From assembly GCF_025273675.1 (NCBI RefSeq), contig NZ_CP045809.1:1116001-1180000 (forward strand): a stretch of 64,000 nt of DNA. Reading direction: 5' to 3'. Numbering within the stretch: the stretch's first letter is position 1; each line of letters starts with the position of its first letter. The notes beneath the pieces are model-generated. The model made no database searches. It saw nothing but the letters and a program-made list of their open reading frames with translations, and was not told the DNA's origin. Positions 1 to 8,060 of this stretch are shown one piece after another. A program made the translations under genes and the position numbers. Source of the stretch: Gordonia pseudamarae. Lineage in GTDB: Bacteria > Actinomycetota > Actinomycetes > Mycobacteriales > Mycobacteriaceae.

Positions 1-690
1 CAGGCGGGGGATGAGGTCGCCGTCGGGGTCGATGCGCTCCTCGACATAGGCCAGATCGCCGTCGGGAACCAGCCCGTAGAGGCGTTTGGCGCCGCCGGTG
101 TGTACCCCCGACTCGGCCTTGATCACCACGTCGGTGCCCAACTCCCACGAGGTCTGGGTGCGGGGTTTGCCGTAGAACAACTCGACAGAGCCCTCCGCGT
201 GGGCCAGGAGCAGTTCGATCGTGTCGTCATCGCCGATGCGCCAATAGCCGGTCTCGCGCAGGTCGGGACCGACGAAGGCGGCGTCGTCATCGATAACCCA
301 GGAGCGGGACTCCCAGTTGAGGAAGTTCTGGCCGTCGTGGCTGACGACGATCTGCTGGGAGAAGTGATAATCGTCACCGGTGATCAGGTCGTGGCCCTCG
401 CCCTCGCCGCGCCACACGCCCACCAGCGGCAGCAGGCCCAAGAGGCCCGGATGCAGATCGGCACCCTCGCGGAGATTGGCGGTGTCGGTGGGCAGCGGCA
501 GATCCTCCCAGGTGGGGACGTTGCGTTCGCGGCTGCCCGATTCCAGTGCCCTCGCCTCGGCATCGGCCACGGCCGCATCACCTGAGCGGCGCGGCATGTC
601 CGAATCACGCGGAACATCCGGACCGCGCCGATCGCCCGAGCTGCCCACTGGCTGATCGGGGAGGCTGCCGTCGTCCGACGGGCCGGTCAC
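1..690 (-). CDS. Nitrobindin / heme-binding beta-barrel (DUF1794) protein, 3' end outside window
   Basis: This is a member of the nitrobindin (FABP-like beta-barrel, DUF1794) family, whose members bind ferric heme and have been proposed to isomerise peroxynitrite. The family's entry motif is visible as GVWRGEGEG, preceded by [11 protein letters not shown], and GYWRIGDDD occurs further on. The reading frame is open from 690 to the window edge, so the C-terminal part, where the heme-ligating His lies in this family, cannot be seen. I chose GTG at 690 because it overlaps the upstream stop as GTGA; ATG at 597 is the alternative. It corresponds in position to M. tuberculosis Rv0813c, beside sseC2 and cysA2. 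Confidence 0.88.
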   Translation of the reverse strand, partial: MTGPSDDGSLPDQPVGSSGDRRGPDVPRDSDMPRRSGDAAVADAEARALESGSRERNVPTWEDLPLPTDTANLREGADLHPGLLGLLPLVGVWRGEGEGHDLITGDDYHFSQQIVVSHDGQNFLNWESRSWVIDDDAAFVGPDLRETGYWRIGDDDTIELLLAHAEGSVELFYGKPRTQTSWELGTDVVIKAESGVHTGGAKRLYGLVPDGDLAYVEERIDPDGDLIPRL

Positions 691-815
691 GATTCGTCGT
701 TGACCAGGCGGAACAGCACGTAGACGGCGAACCAGGTGATCAGCACGGAGGCGAGCACCAACAGGATTTCGAAGAAGATGACCACGGCCGTGAGTTTACC
801 GCCGGTCCTGCGCAT
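687..815 (-). CDS. Small single-pass membrane protein, 42 aa
   Basis: A 42-residue ORF starts [10 protein letters not shown] and has one hydrophobic segment (about residues 10-37, [10 protein letters not shown] onward), ending RLVNDES. Its TGA overlaps the GTG of the nitrobindin gene by four bases, so the two are probably translationally coupled. Positive residues precede the hydrophobic stretch, which suggests the N-terminus is cytoplasmic. I do not recognise a family. The evidence for reality is the coupling and the clean transmembrane composition, not homology. Confidence 0.6.
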   Translation of the reverse strand: MRRTGGKLTAVVIFFEILLVLASVLITWFAVYVLFRLVNDES

Positions 816-918
816 CGACCGAATTAAGGGTGGGCTCACTCATGAGGCGGGCCGTCGGCGACGACGACGAGAAGATCGAATCCGCGTGTCTGCCCGGACC
901 CGGTAGTCGACGCCGTGG

Positions 919-975
919 TCACTGAGTGTCTTTGCCGGTGCTCAGACCCGCGATCCCGGCACCGATGACGGCGTC
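919..975 (-). pseudogene. Possible remnant of an FAD-dependent oxidoreductase N-terminus; otherwise empty gap 816-1127
   Basis: The 312-base gap 816-1127 has no credible intact gene. On the minus strand one frame reads SDAVIGAGIAGLSTG and hits a stop four codons later. VIGAGIAGLS matches the dinucleotide-binding GxGxxG start of FAD-dependent oxidoreductases, so this may be the stub of a deleted gene. The match is only about 15 residues long and could be chance. The rest of the gap holds the palindrome at 1074-1085 and nothing else I recognise. Confidence 0.3.
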
Positions 976-1073
976 GGACGGGGTGGGGGAGGACGGGTGG
1001 GGTGGTGGGATCTCGTGCTGCGACTCACCGAATGCCTCCCGGGGGGATGTGACGTGCAACACTGGTGAGAATC

Positions 1074-1085
1074 TGACAGCTGTCA
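1074..1085. promoter_or_regulatory. Perfect palindrome upstream of the SDR gene, candidate TetR-type operator
   Basis: TGACAGCTGTCA is a perfect 12-bp palindrome about 43 bases before the SDR start. It is followed by further TGTCA half-site-like repeats (TGTCAATGTCAATTGTCA). TGACA/TGTCA palindromes are common TetR-family operators in actinobacteria. No regulator gene lies next to it, so the binder is unknown. Confidence 0.45.
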
Positions 1086-1127
1086 ATGTCAATTGTCATC
1101 GGTCACAGTGGGAAGGTGTGTTCGCTG

Positions 1128-1886
1128 ATGAGTGCTCGCAACGCCGTCGTGATCGGGGGCGGATCAGGTATCGGCCGCGCCGTCGCCGCAGGTCTGGTCG
1201 AGGACGGCTACCGGGTCACCGTCGCCGACCGCGACGAGGGCAACGCCGCGACCGTCGCCGCCGAGATCGGTGCGGTGTCGGCGCGGGTCGACGTCACCGA
1301 TGAGTCGGGCGTTGAGGCGCTGTTCGCCGACGCCGCGCGCGGTGGTGAACTGCACGCCGTTGTCAACACCGCCGGTATCAGCAGCTGGGGGCCGATGATC
1401 GACCACGACGTGCAACTGTGGCGCGACGTGCTCGAGGTCAACCTCGTCGGTGCGTTCATCGTTCTCAAACACGCCGGACGTGCCGTCGCCGACGGCGGCT
1501 CGCTGGTGTCGCTGGCATCGCTCAATGCCCGCCAGCCCGGCGACGGACTGTCGGCCTACTGCGCGTCGAAAGCAGGGCTGGCGATGCTCACCCAGGTCGC
1601 CGCGCTGGAACTCGCACCCCGGCGTATCCGCGTCAACGCGATCGCACCGGGACTGGTCATCACCCCGCTCACCGAGGGTCTGCAGGCCATCGACGGTATT
1701 GAGGGAGACTATGTCGAGAACACCCCGCTGGGGCGTTCCGGTACGCCCGAGGAGATCGCCGGCGCCGCGCGCTACCTGTGCTCGGACATCGCCGCCTGGA
1801 TTACCGGGGAAGTCCTCGACATCAACGGTGGAGCCCACCTCATGCGCTACCCGCAACTCGGCAAACACCTCGCGGCGTTCCTGTGA
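1128..1886 (+). CDS. SDR-family oxidoreductase
   Basis: A classical short-chain dehydrogenase/reductase of 252 aa that uses NAD(P)H on an unknown alcohol or ketone. The Rossmann motif GGGSGIG is at residues 10-16, NTAG replaces the usual NNAG, the catalytic pair Y144/K148 lies in SAYCASKAG, and the C-terminal ITGEVLDINGG segment is typical. ATG at 1128 places the Rossmann strand near the N-terminus as expected; the in-frame ATG at 1086 would add 14 atypical residues. It stands alone, transcribed toward the deazaflavin-type gene, with a palindromic operator candidate upstream. The substrate cannot be deduced. Confidence 0.9.
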   Translation: MSARNAVVIGGGSGIGRAVAAGLVEDGYRVTVADRDEGNAATVAAEIGAVSARVDVTDESGVEALFADAARGGELHAVVNTAGISSWGPMIDHDVQLWRDVLEVNLVGAFIVLKHAGRAVADGGSLVSLASLNARQPGDGLSAYCASKAGLAMLTQVAALELAPRRIRVNAIAPGLVITPLTEGLQAIDGIEGDYVENTPLGRSGTPEEIAGAARYLCSDIAAWITGEVLDINGGAHLMRYPQLGKHLAAFL

Positions 1887-2017
1887 GCCGATATGGGCGG
1901 GGCTCGCGGGCCTGATCGCGTATGTTCCCGTCCGGATCGGGGGACACGTCCGTCGCCCGCAGGACGGCATGCGGGGCACGATGGGGACAGTGGACAACAT
2001 ACCGAAGGGACCCGACG

Positions 2018-2449
2018 ATGGGCTCACGCAAACATCCGAACGACACCCCCGAGACACCGATGCTGCTGCCGGGCAAAGTCGAAGATCTGGTCAACGAATA
2101 CTTCGCGCCATTCGCGAACGCCACCGCCAAGAAGCTGCCGTTCTTCGGCGTCGTCAAACACCTCGGCCGGACCTCGGGGAAGACCTACGAGACACCGGTC
2201 AGCACGTTCCGCCGGGGCGACGTGCTGGCCATCGGACTGGTGCACGGCAAGACGAATTGGGTCAAGAACGTGCTGGCCGCGGGGGAGGCCGAGGTGAAAC
2301 TCGCCGGTGGCGTCCGAACCAGAGGCCAGGTGGTGCGCATCACCAACCCGCGCATCGTGCCGGTCGGCGCCGACGCGCCCGAACTGCCGAAACGGGCTCA
2401 GGGACTGCTTCGGCGTTCGGCCGTGTTCGCCGCCGACATCACCGTCTGA
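2018..2449 (+). CDS. Nitroreductase family deazaflavin-dependent (DDN/DUF385-like) protein
   Basis: A 143-aa protein of the split-beta-barrel DDN/DUF385 family, many of which use cofactor F420 to reduce quinones or nitro compounds. The core GRTSGKTYETPVSTFRRGD, then LVHGKTNWVKNVLAAG, matches the family signature. ATG at 2018 is preceded by the ribosome-binding site GAAGGGA; the open frame continues to 1922 but that part is not family-like. F420 use is inferred from family membership. It is followed by a hairpin terminator shared with the convergent sseC-type gene. Confidence 0.85.
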   Translation: MGSRKHPNDTPETPMLLPGKVEDLVNEYFAPFANATAKKLPFFGVVKHLGRTSGKTYETPVSTFRRGDVLAIGLVHGKTNWVKNVLAAGEAEVKLAGGVRTRGQVVRITNPRIVPVGADAPELPKRAQGLLRRSAVFAADITV

Positions 2450-2471
2450 CCACCCGCATCAGGACGCCGAA

Positions 2472-2501
2472 AGGCCCGGCCACCGTGAGGTGACCGGGCC
2501 T
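2472..2501. terminator. Hairpin terminator between convergent genes
   Basis: AGGCCCGGCCACC pairs with GGTGACCGGGCCT across a 4-base loop (12 of 13 pairs). It lies between the 3' ends of the DDN-like gene and the sseC-type gene and could serve both strands. There is no U-tract, as is common for actinobacterial terminators. Confidence 0.65.
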
Positions 2502-2519
2502 GTTCGGTACAGCCAAGTA

Positions 2520-2825
2520 CTATTTGGCGACCGTGATGTTGTGTTCGTGAACGCCGGGACCATCCGGGCTCACGGTCACGTTGCCGTTGCCGACCGAGCT
2601 GAGCGCGCGCAGCGTCCAGGTACCCGGAGCGGCGAAGAACCGGAAGTCGCCCGTCGCGCTGGCCACAACCTCAGCGGTGAACTCGCCGGTCGAGTCGAGC
2701 AGCCGGACGAATGCGCCGGCGACGGGAGCGCCCGCGGCGTCGGAAACGGTGCCGAGCAGCACGGTCTCCTTCTCCACGTCAACGCCGGCCGGCAGCTTCT
2801 GGCCCTGTTTGGGTGCACCACACAT
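2520..2825 (-). CDS. sseC2: SseC-type DUF1416 protein, partner of the thiosulfate sulfurtransferase
   Basis: A 101-aa DUF1416 protein starting MCGAPKQGQKLPAG, with a transthyretin/carboxypeptidase-regulatory-like beta sandwich (VLLGTVSDAAGAPVAGAFV, then GDFRFFAAPGTWTLRAL). M. tuberculosis SseC2 (Rv0814c) is the close counterpart and also sits directly downstream of cysA2. Its biochemical role is unsettled; constant pairing with the rhodanese implies sulfur transfer. It begins 6 bases after the sulfurtransferase stop, so the two form one operon behind the cysteine leader ORF. Confidence 0.93.
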   Translation of the reverse strand: MCGAPKQGQKLPAGVDVEKETVLLGTVSDAAGAPVAGAFVRLLDSTGEFTAEVVASATGDFRFFAAPGTWTLRALSSVGNGNVTVSPDGPGVHEHNITVAK

Positions 2826-2831
2826 AACTGA

Positions 2832-3671
2832 TTACTTTCCTTCTCCGAGTTCGACCGGCACGCCGACGAGCGAGCCGTATTCGGTCCAGCTGCCGTCGTA
2901 GTTCTTCACGTTCTTGTGGCCCAGGAGCTCCTGGAGCACGAACCAGGTGTGGCTCGAACGCTCGCCGATGCGGCAGTAGGCGATGGTTTCCTTCTCACCG
3001 TCGAGGCCGGCCTCCTTGTACAGTTCGGCGAGATCCTCGTCGGACTTGAAGGTGCCGTCCTCGTTGGCGGCCTTGCTCCACGGCACGTTGATGGCGCCGG
3101 GGATGTGGCCCGGACGCTGGCTCTGCTCCTGCGGCAGGTGCGCGGGAGCGAGGATCTTGCCGGTGAATTCGTCGGGCGAACGCACGTCGACGAGGTTCTT
3201 GACCCCGATGGCCTCGACGGTCTCGTCGCGGAACGCGCGGATCGAGTTGTCGGGTTCGGCGGCCTTGTACTCGGTGGCGGCGCGGGTCACGGCGTCGGCC
3301 GACAGCGGGCGACCGTCGAGTTCCCACTTCTTGCGGCCGCCGTCGAGCAGCTTGACGTCCTGGTGGCCGTACAGCTTGAAGTACCAGTACGCGTAGGCGG
3401 CGAACCAGTTGTTGTTGCCGCCGTACAGGACGACGGTGTCGTCGTTGGCGACGCCGCGCTCGGACAGCAGGGCCGAGAACTGCTCGCGGTTGACGAAGTC
3501 GCGGCGGACCTGATCCTGCAGGTCCTTCTTCCAGTCGAGCTTGATCGCGCCGGGGATGTGGCCGCCGTCGTAGGCGCTGGTGTCCTCGTCGACCTCGACG
3601 AAGACGGTCTTGTCGGCGGTGAGGTTCTGCTCAGCCCAATCGGCGCTGACCAGGACGTCGGAACGTGCCAT
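2832..3671 (-). CDS. cysA2: Thiosulfate sulfurtransferase (tandem rhodanese)
   Basis: A 279-aa two-domain rhodanese that transfers sulfane sulfur from thiosulfate to thiols or cyanide. The N-terminal domain (about 1-125) is inactive-type; the C-terminal domain carries active-site Cys233 in AYCRIGERSSHT, matching the CRxGxR loop of actinobacterial CysA2/SseA proteins. I chose ATG at 3671 (MARSDVLVSADW), preceded by GAAAGGA, over the ORF start at 3737. It is the first full gene of a cysA2-sseC2 operon. The cysteine-codon leader about 190 bases upstream suggests control by cysteine supply. The thioredoxin-like gene next in M. tuberculosis (thiX) is absent here. Confidence 0.94.
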   Translation of the reverse strand: MARSDVLVSADWAEQNLTADKTVFVEVDEDTSAYDGGHIPGAIKLDWKKDLQDQVRRDFVNREQFSALLSERGVANDDTVVLYGGNNNWFAAYAYWYFKLYGHQDVKLLDGGRKKWELDGRPLSADAVTRAATEYKAAEPDNSIRAFRDETVEAIGVKNLVDVRSPDEFTGKILAPAHLPQEQSQRPGHIPGAINVPWSKAANEDGTFKSDEDLAELYKEAGLDGEKETIAYCRIGERSSHTWFVLQELLGHKNVKNYDGSWTEYGSLVGVPVELGEGK

Positions 3672-3863
3672 TGTGGTGTCCTTTCGGAAGACGGAGACGT
3701 CTTCGGATTTCTTCAGATCTTGCTGGGGAGTCTGCACGCGACGGCACGGGGAAGCCCGGGACGCTGCGGCGTGGACATGGCTGTCCTTCGAAGTGCGCCG
3801 GAACGGGACGGTTCGGGGTGAAGACGCTCACCCGTCGATCGCCGAACGCGACGCGGTCGCTGA

Positions 3864-3944
3864 TCAGCGACAGCAACAAGTGGCGCAACGACAGAAGTCG
3901 ATTGCGCGGCGACGGGTGAGAAGGAACTCACGGCGCTGTTGCAT
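3864..3944 (-). CDS. Cysteine-codon-rich leader peptide upstream of cysA2-sseC2
   Basis: A 26-aa ORF too short for normal gene calling: MQQRREFLLTRRR followed by a tail ending FCRCATCCCR, five Cys in the last nine residues. The FLLTRRRA-core plus terminal Cys cluster matches the cysteine-responsive leader ORFs described in mycobacteria, where slow decoding of Cys codons attenuates the downstream sulfur operon; I recall one of those lying upstream of cysA2 in M. smegmatis. It begins 92 bases after the lmeA-type gene and ends 192 bases before the sulfurtransferase start. It is the only gene-like content of the 364-base interval 3672-4035. Confidence 0.85.
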   Translation of the reverse strand: MQQRREFLLTRRRAIDFCRCATCCCR

Positions 3945-4035
3945 GGGGACGAGACTACAGGAGCGTGTCGGTGCGCTCACACACCTGGGGGCCGGGCAAT
4001 GTCGCGGATGCCGGATTTCGAGGTGAACGCGCAGC

Positions 4036-4995
4036 TCAGAAGTTGTTCAGGCTGAGATCACGATGATCGGAACGACCCTCGATGAGGATGTCGCTGCCCG
4101 CGCTGGTGACCGCCGAGGCGGGTACGCCCCACGGCAGTGCGATACCGGGCAGCACCATTGTGAACCGGCCGAGCACCGCCTGCAGCAGGTCGGCCCGGGC
4201 CGGGTCGGTGTCCAGGCCACCGGCGTCGGCGTGCTCCTCCGGGCCGTTGTAGAGGCCGTAGGCGAACACACCGAGGCGTCCGTCGGTCAGTACCAGGTTG
4301 ACCAGGACGCTTACTCGCAGCGATTCACCGGTGAATCCGGACGCCGACGGGGACGTTCCGGGCGTCGGCATGCCGCCCGGCGGTGTGGGCGGCACCGCGA
4401 CGGTCCCGGTGAGCACGACCCCGTGCGAGCGTTTGAGCACCCCGTCGCCGGGGCCGCCGGCGCCCGCCCGGCCCGTTTCGGCGGGCGTGGTGACGTACAG
4501 ATCGGTGATGCCGAGCAGTCTGCCCAGGTTGGGGGAGTCGAGTCGCACCGAGGCGATGACATCGTCGGCGGCCGGTGAGTCGCCGGCACCGAACCGGAAA
4601 CCGCCGCCCGAGGCCGTACGCAGCGGGCCGGTGACCACGCTCATCTCCGCGAAACAGCCGCCCCGGCCCGCGCAGCCGTCCACCGATACCCCGCGCGCGG
4701 TGATGATCGAGCCGGTGAACTCGCCGTCGCGGGCCCGGGCGGTGAACGGAAAGCCCTTGAGGGTGACCTGCGGCTCGTGGACGACACGCGGCGACGACAG
4801 CAGCGCCCGGGCCAGTGAGCGTTCGGCGCGCACTGCCAGACCCGTGTCCGTCAGAAAGGCGGCGGCGGCGCAGACGAGCACCATGACGATGATCACGATC
4901 AGTGGCCGGGAGCACCGGAAACGTTGCGTTTTTTTCCCGATGGACCCGTCCGCACGGGCATCGGGATGTGCCTTGTTAACAGCCGGGTCCGACAT
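4036..4995 (-). CDS. lmeA: LmeA-type DUF2993 lipid-binding protein
   Basis: A 319-aa membrane-anchored DUF2993 protein. A cytoplasmic tail of about 30 residues precedes a transmembrane helix (residues 31-48, PLIVIIVMVLVCAAAAF), then a periplasmic domain with VTLKGFPFTARARDGEF typical of DUF2993. In mycobacteria LmeA is needed for lipomannan mannan elongation or stability in the cell envelope. Its position beside glnR (Rv0817c/Rv0818) supports orthology. ATG at 4995 was chosen over the TTG at 5025. Odd features are a Pro/Gly/Ser-rich insert near residues 195-220 and a paired-Cys segment (CAGRGGC). Confidence 0.85.
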   Translation of the reverse strand: MSDPAVNKAHPDARADGSIGKKTQRFRCSRPLIVIIVMVLVCAAAAFLTDTGLAVRAERSLARALLSSPRVVHEPQVTLKGFPFTARARDGEFTGSIITARGVSVDGCAGRGGCFAEMSVVTGPLRTASGGGFRFGAGDSPAADDVIASVRLDSPNLGRLLGITDLYVTTPAETGRAGAGGPGDGVLKRSHGVVLTGTVAVPPTPPGGMPTPGTSPSASGFTGESLRVSVLVNLVLTDGRLGVFAYGLYNGPEEHADAGGLDTDPARADLLQAVLGRFTMVLPGIALPWGVPASAVTSAGSDILIEGRSDHRDLSLNNF

Positions 4996-5105
4996 TGGCG
5001 TTATTCTGTCATCTGTCGCGTACAAGGTGGTAAGGCGACGGACACAAAGCGGACCGGGTCCGATTCATGCCGGTCTGCCCGACGTAGCCGATCGGAGCTG
5101 CATAC

Positions 5106-5852
5106 GTGGATCTCCTGCTCCTGACCACCGATCCCAACCCGGATTCGGTGCTGCCCGCGTTGACACTGCTGGCCCACAATGTCCGGGTCGCGCCCGCCGA
5201 GGTGTCGTCGTTGATGGAGGTCGGCAACGCGGATGTGGCGATTGTCGACGCCCGCGCCGACCTCGCCGCCGCCCGCGGACTGTGTCGACTGCTCGGCAGT
5301 ACCGGATCATCGACACCGGTCGCTGCGGTCCTCACCGAGGGCGGCCTCGTGGCCGTGAACGCGGACTGGGGGATCGACGAATTCCTCCTGCCCGCCACCG
5401 GTCCCGCCGAGATCGACGCCCGGTTGCGTCTGCTGATCGTGCGCACCCGCGGCCTGAGCACCGACGAGGCGGCCGGCAAGGTCACCCTCGGTGAATTGGT
5501 CATCGACGAGGGCACCTACACCGCGCGCCTGCGCGGCAAACCCCTGGACCTCACCTACAAGGAGTTCGAACTCCTCAAGTACCTCGCGCAGAACGCGGGC
5601 CGGGTGTTCACCCGTGCGCAGCTGCTGCAAGAGGTGTGGGGATACGACTTCTTCGGCGGCACCCGCACCGTCGACGTCCATGTGCGGCGACTGCGCGCCA
5701 AGCTGGGCACTGAACACGAGTCGTTGATCGGCACCGTCCGCAACGTCGGCTACAAGGCGGTGCGGCCCAACCGTGGACGCAACGCCGCCCCCGACGACCA
5801 CGGCGTCGACGAGTTCGACGGCGCTGAGGACGAGTTGGTCGCCGATGAATGA
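5106..5852 (+). CDS. glnR: GlnR-type orphan response regulator
   Basis: A 248-aa OmpR-like regulator with an atypical receiver domain (1-120) and a C-terminal winged helix (about 130-225: [20 protein letters not shown], then [18 protein letters not shown]). GlnR proteins of actinobacteria activate nitrogen-assimilation genes and have no partner kinase. The position between lmeA and mshD matches Rv0818. GTG at 5106 is used. Its stop lies inside the start of mshD (8-base overlap), so the pair is coupled. It diverges from lmeA with a 110-base gap. Confidence 0.9.
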   Translation: MDLLLLTTDPNPDSVLPALTLLAHNVRVAPAEVSSLMEVGNADVAIVDARADLAAARGLCRLLGSTGSSTPVAAVLTEGGLVAVNADWGIDEFLLPATGPAEIDARLRLLIVRTRGLSTDEAAGKVTLGELVIDEGTYTARLRGKPLDLTYKEFELLKYLAQNAGRVFTRAQLLQEVWGYDFFGGTRTVDVHVRRLRAKLGTEHESLIGTVRNVGYKAVRPNRGRNAAPDDHGVDEFDGAEDELVADE

Positions 5853-6756
5853 GGTGCGGGTGGCCGGTGAACTCACCGGGGACGAGGCCCGGCGGGTCCA
5901 CGCACTGGTGGCGTCGGCGGAGGCGGCCGACGGTGTCGCCCCGCTGTCCGAGCAGGGTCTGTTGGCCGTCGACGGACGCGGTGACGGCGCCGAAAGCGTT
6001 GTGCGGCATGTGCTCTTGCCACACGGATATGCTGTCGTGGTGGCGGCACAGGGGGACGGGGCGGCGATGATCGAGGCCGTCGTCGATCCCGGGCACCGGC
6101 GTCGTGGACACGGGCGTGCGCTTGTGCGGGAGGCCCTCGCGCAGGCCCGGCTGCTCGGCGCCGACGCGAGTGTCTGGGCGCATGGCGACCTGCCCGGCGC
6201 GGCCGCGATCGCCGAGGATCTCGGGCTCTTGCGCAATCGTGAACTGCTGCAACTGCGCCGGGCTGCCGGCGACGGCTCGGATCTGCCGGAGGAGGTGGTC
6301 GACGGGTCGATGGAGCTGCGTACCTACACGGGACCCGGTGACGACGCGGAGATCCTGCGGGTCAACAACGCAGCCTTCGGCTGGCATCCGGAACAGGGCG
6401 GCTGGTCGCAGGGACAGATCGCTGAACGGACCGGCGCCGACTGGTTCGACCCCCGCGGGCTGTTCCTGGCCTACGACCGGGAATCGGGGCGGCTGCTGGG
6501 TTTTCACTGGACCAAGATGCAATCGCCCGAACTCGGCGAGGTGTACATCGTCGGTGTCGACCCGGCCGCGCAAGGACGCGGGCTCGGCCGGCTCCTCACT
6601 CTCGCCGGCCTGTACTACTTTGTGCGCGTGGGCGCCTCCGAGGTCATGCTGTACGTGGAGGGTGACAACACCGCCGCCCTGAACACCTACGAGAAGCTCG
6701 GCTTCACCCGGTACGCGGTGGACGTCGCCTACGGGACGCGCACGCCTGCGGAGTGA
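5845..6756 (+). CDS. mshD: Mycothiol synthase MshD
   Basis: MshD performs the last step of mycothiol synthesis, acetylating Cys-GlcN-Ins with acetyl-CoA. The 303-aa protein has two GNAT domains: an N-terminal one with [14 protein letters not shown] near residue 80, and the catalytic C-terminal one with [15 protein letters not shown] and [21 protein letters not shown] at 5845 overlaps glnR by 8 bases. The 3' end overlaps the convergent HTH-citrate synthase gene by 28 bases. Mycothiol genes confine the host to actinobacteria. Confidence 0.95.
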   Translation: MNEVRVAGELTGDEARRVHALVASAEAADGVAPLSEQGLLAVDGRGDGAESVVRHVLLPHGYAVVVAAQGDGAAMIEAVVDPGHRRRGHGRALVREALAQARLLGADASVWAHGDLPGAAAIAEDLGLLRNRELLQLRRAAGDGSDLPEEVVDGSMELRTYTGPGDDAEILRVNNAAFGWHPEQGGWSQGQIAERTGADWFDPRGLFLAYDRESGRLLGFHWTKMQSPELGEVYIVGVDPAAQGRGLGRLLTLAGLYYFVRVGASEVMLYVEGDNTAALNTYEKLGFTRYAVDVAYGTRTPAE

Positions 6757-7976
6757 GGCCGGACCCCGGTGTACACCCCTTCGGGGCGGAACCGCAGCGG
6801 GCGCTCCTGATACTCCTCAAGCGCGTGCGCGGTCCAGCCGGCCATCCGGGCCAGGGCGAAAATCGTCTCGGCCGCATTGTCGTTCATCCCGAAACTCAGC
6901 GCCACCGCGGCGAGCGCGAGATCGGATGTGATGAATCCTCGATGCTCGTCCCGGGTGTGGATAGACCTGGCGACGACCTCGAGTGCCGCGGCCGGTCGCG
7001 GGTCGGGGGGTGCCGCGGCGGCGAGGAACTCGAGCATGCAGGCGGCGCGGGGGTCGCGGTGCGAGTAGATGAGGTGACCGGTTCCCGGTATCGGGGTGCC
7101 GGCGGCAATGCGTTCGGCCACGGCGCGTTCCGGGTCGTCGAGGGCCGATTCGAGGAATCGGTGAGCCAAAGTGGTCGCGCCGCCGTGTATCGGGCCGTCG
7201 AATGCGCCCAGACCCGCGCCCAGGACCGCGTAGATGCTGCCGCGGGCGCCGGCCGCCACCCGGGCGGCGACGGTGCCCGCCGACAGATCGTGGTCGGCGA
7301 GCAGGACCAGGACGGCGTTGAGCAGTGAAATCCGTTCGGCGGTGGCCGGTTCGGCGGTCATTGTGGGCCAAAGACGTTCGGCCACGGTGCCCTCCCCGCC
7401 GCGGGTGGGGGTGCCCACCGCCGCGACCGCGGACGCGATGACCAGTCCGGCCGAGGATGCGACGCAATCCGGATCGATGCGATGGCGCAGGGGATCGTGC
7501 GCGCCGAGGAGGTCGACGACGATCCGGATACGATCGAGGTCGCGGGCGCGGTCCGCGCAGAGGGCACGCACCGCGGCCGCGACCTGCCCGTCGGCCGGCC
7601 GGTCCGGCCAGGGCTGCTGCCAGAGAAGCTCCGCGACATCCTCGAATGTCGCTGTGCGGGCAAGGCCCCGGACATCGCGCCCGCGGTAGTACAGCGTGTC
7701 GTCGTGCAGATGGGTGAGCTGGGTGCGGATGCGTTCGACGACGCCGGCCGGAGGCCTGTTGCGTGTACCCGCCAGCAGTGTCTCCACCTCGTCGACGTCG
7801 AAAACGCTTCCGTCGTGGCCGTCGATGCGGCTGCTGGTGAGGCGGCCTCGGCTGACATAGGAGTAGACGGTGGACGGTTTGACGCCCAATACCCTGGCAA
7901 CCTGCTCGGTGGTCAGATAGTCGCACCCGTCGTGATGTATCGGGGGAGGCCAGCGCCGGGATCGCGTCCGTTTCAT
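6729..7976 (-). CDS. Citrate synthase-like protein with N-terminal DNA-binding (HTH) domain
   Basis: A 415-aa fusion. Residues about 19-70 form an excisionase/MerR-like helix-turn-helix (YLTTEQVARVLGVKPSTVYSYVSRGRL); the remainder is a citrate synthase fold with DHDLSAGT, GTGHLIY and a late ITSDLALAA segment at the catalytic positions. The usual G-F-G-H-x-V-Y is altered to G-T-G-H-L-I-Y, so catalysis is uncertain. Divergence from a second citrate synthase-like gene, with palindromes between, suggests an acyl-CoA- or oxaloacetate-sensing autoregulator. Such HTH-citrate synthase proteins recur in actinobacteria; the sensing role is inference. Confidence 0.88.
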   Translation of the reverse strand: MKRTRSRRWPPPIHHDGCDYLTTEQVARVLGVKPSTVYSYVSRGRLTSSRIDGHDGSVFDVDEVETLLAGTRNRPPAGVVERIRTQLTHLHDDTLYYRGRDVRGLARTATFEDVAELLWQQPWPDRPADGQVAAAVRALCADRARDLDRIRIVVDLLGAHDPLRHRIDPDCVASSAGLVIASAVAAVGTPTRGGEGTVAERLWPTMTAEPATAERISLLNAVLVLLADHDLSAGTVAARVAAGARGSIYAVLGAGLGAFDGPIHGGATTLAHRFLESALDDPERAVAERIAAGTPIPGTGHLIYSHRDPRAACMLEFLAAAAPPDPRPAAALEVVARSIHTRDEHRGFITSDLALAAVALSFGMNDNAAETIFALARMAGWTAHALEEYQERPLRFRPEGVYTGVRPHSAGVRVP

Positions 7977-7978
7977 AC

Positions 7979-7998
7979 ATTGATTAAATCAATATTGA
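7979..7998. promoter_or_regulatory. Overlapping palindromes in the divergent citrate synthase promoter region
   Basis: ATTGATTAAATCAAT (7979-7993) is a perfect palindrome around a central A, and TCAATATTGA (7989-7998) is a second perfect palindrome overlapping it. This AT-rich patch stands out in a roughly 68% GC background and begins two bases before the HTH-citrate synthase start codon, in an 84-base divergent intergenic region. Binding here could block both genes. The fused HTH protein is the natural candidate ligand. Confidence 0.6.
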
Positions 7999-8060
7999 CG
8001 AGCCTTGCTCAAGATTGTCATCGTGGCGGTGGATCAACCGGGAAGTGAAGGAGCAAGACC

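Noticed and set aside
2916..3821. Long plus-strand ORF opposite the thiosulfate sulfurtransferase
   Set aside because: It is the antisense shadow of the rhodanese gene: Gly/Val-rich, with no motif, while the minus strand shows clear catalytic residues.
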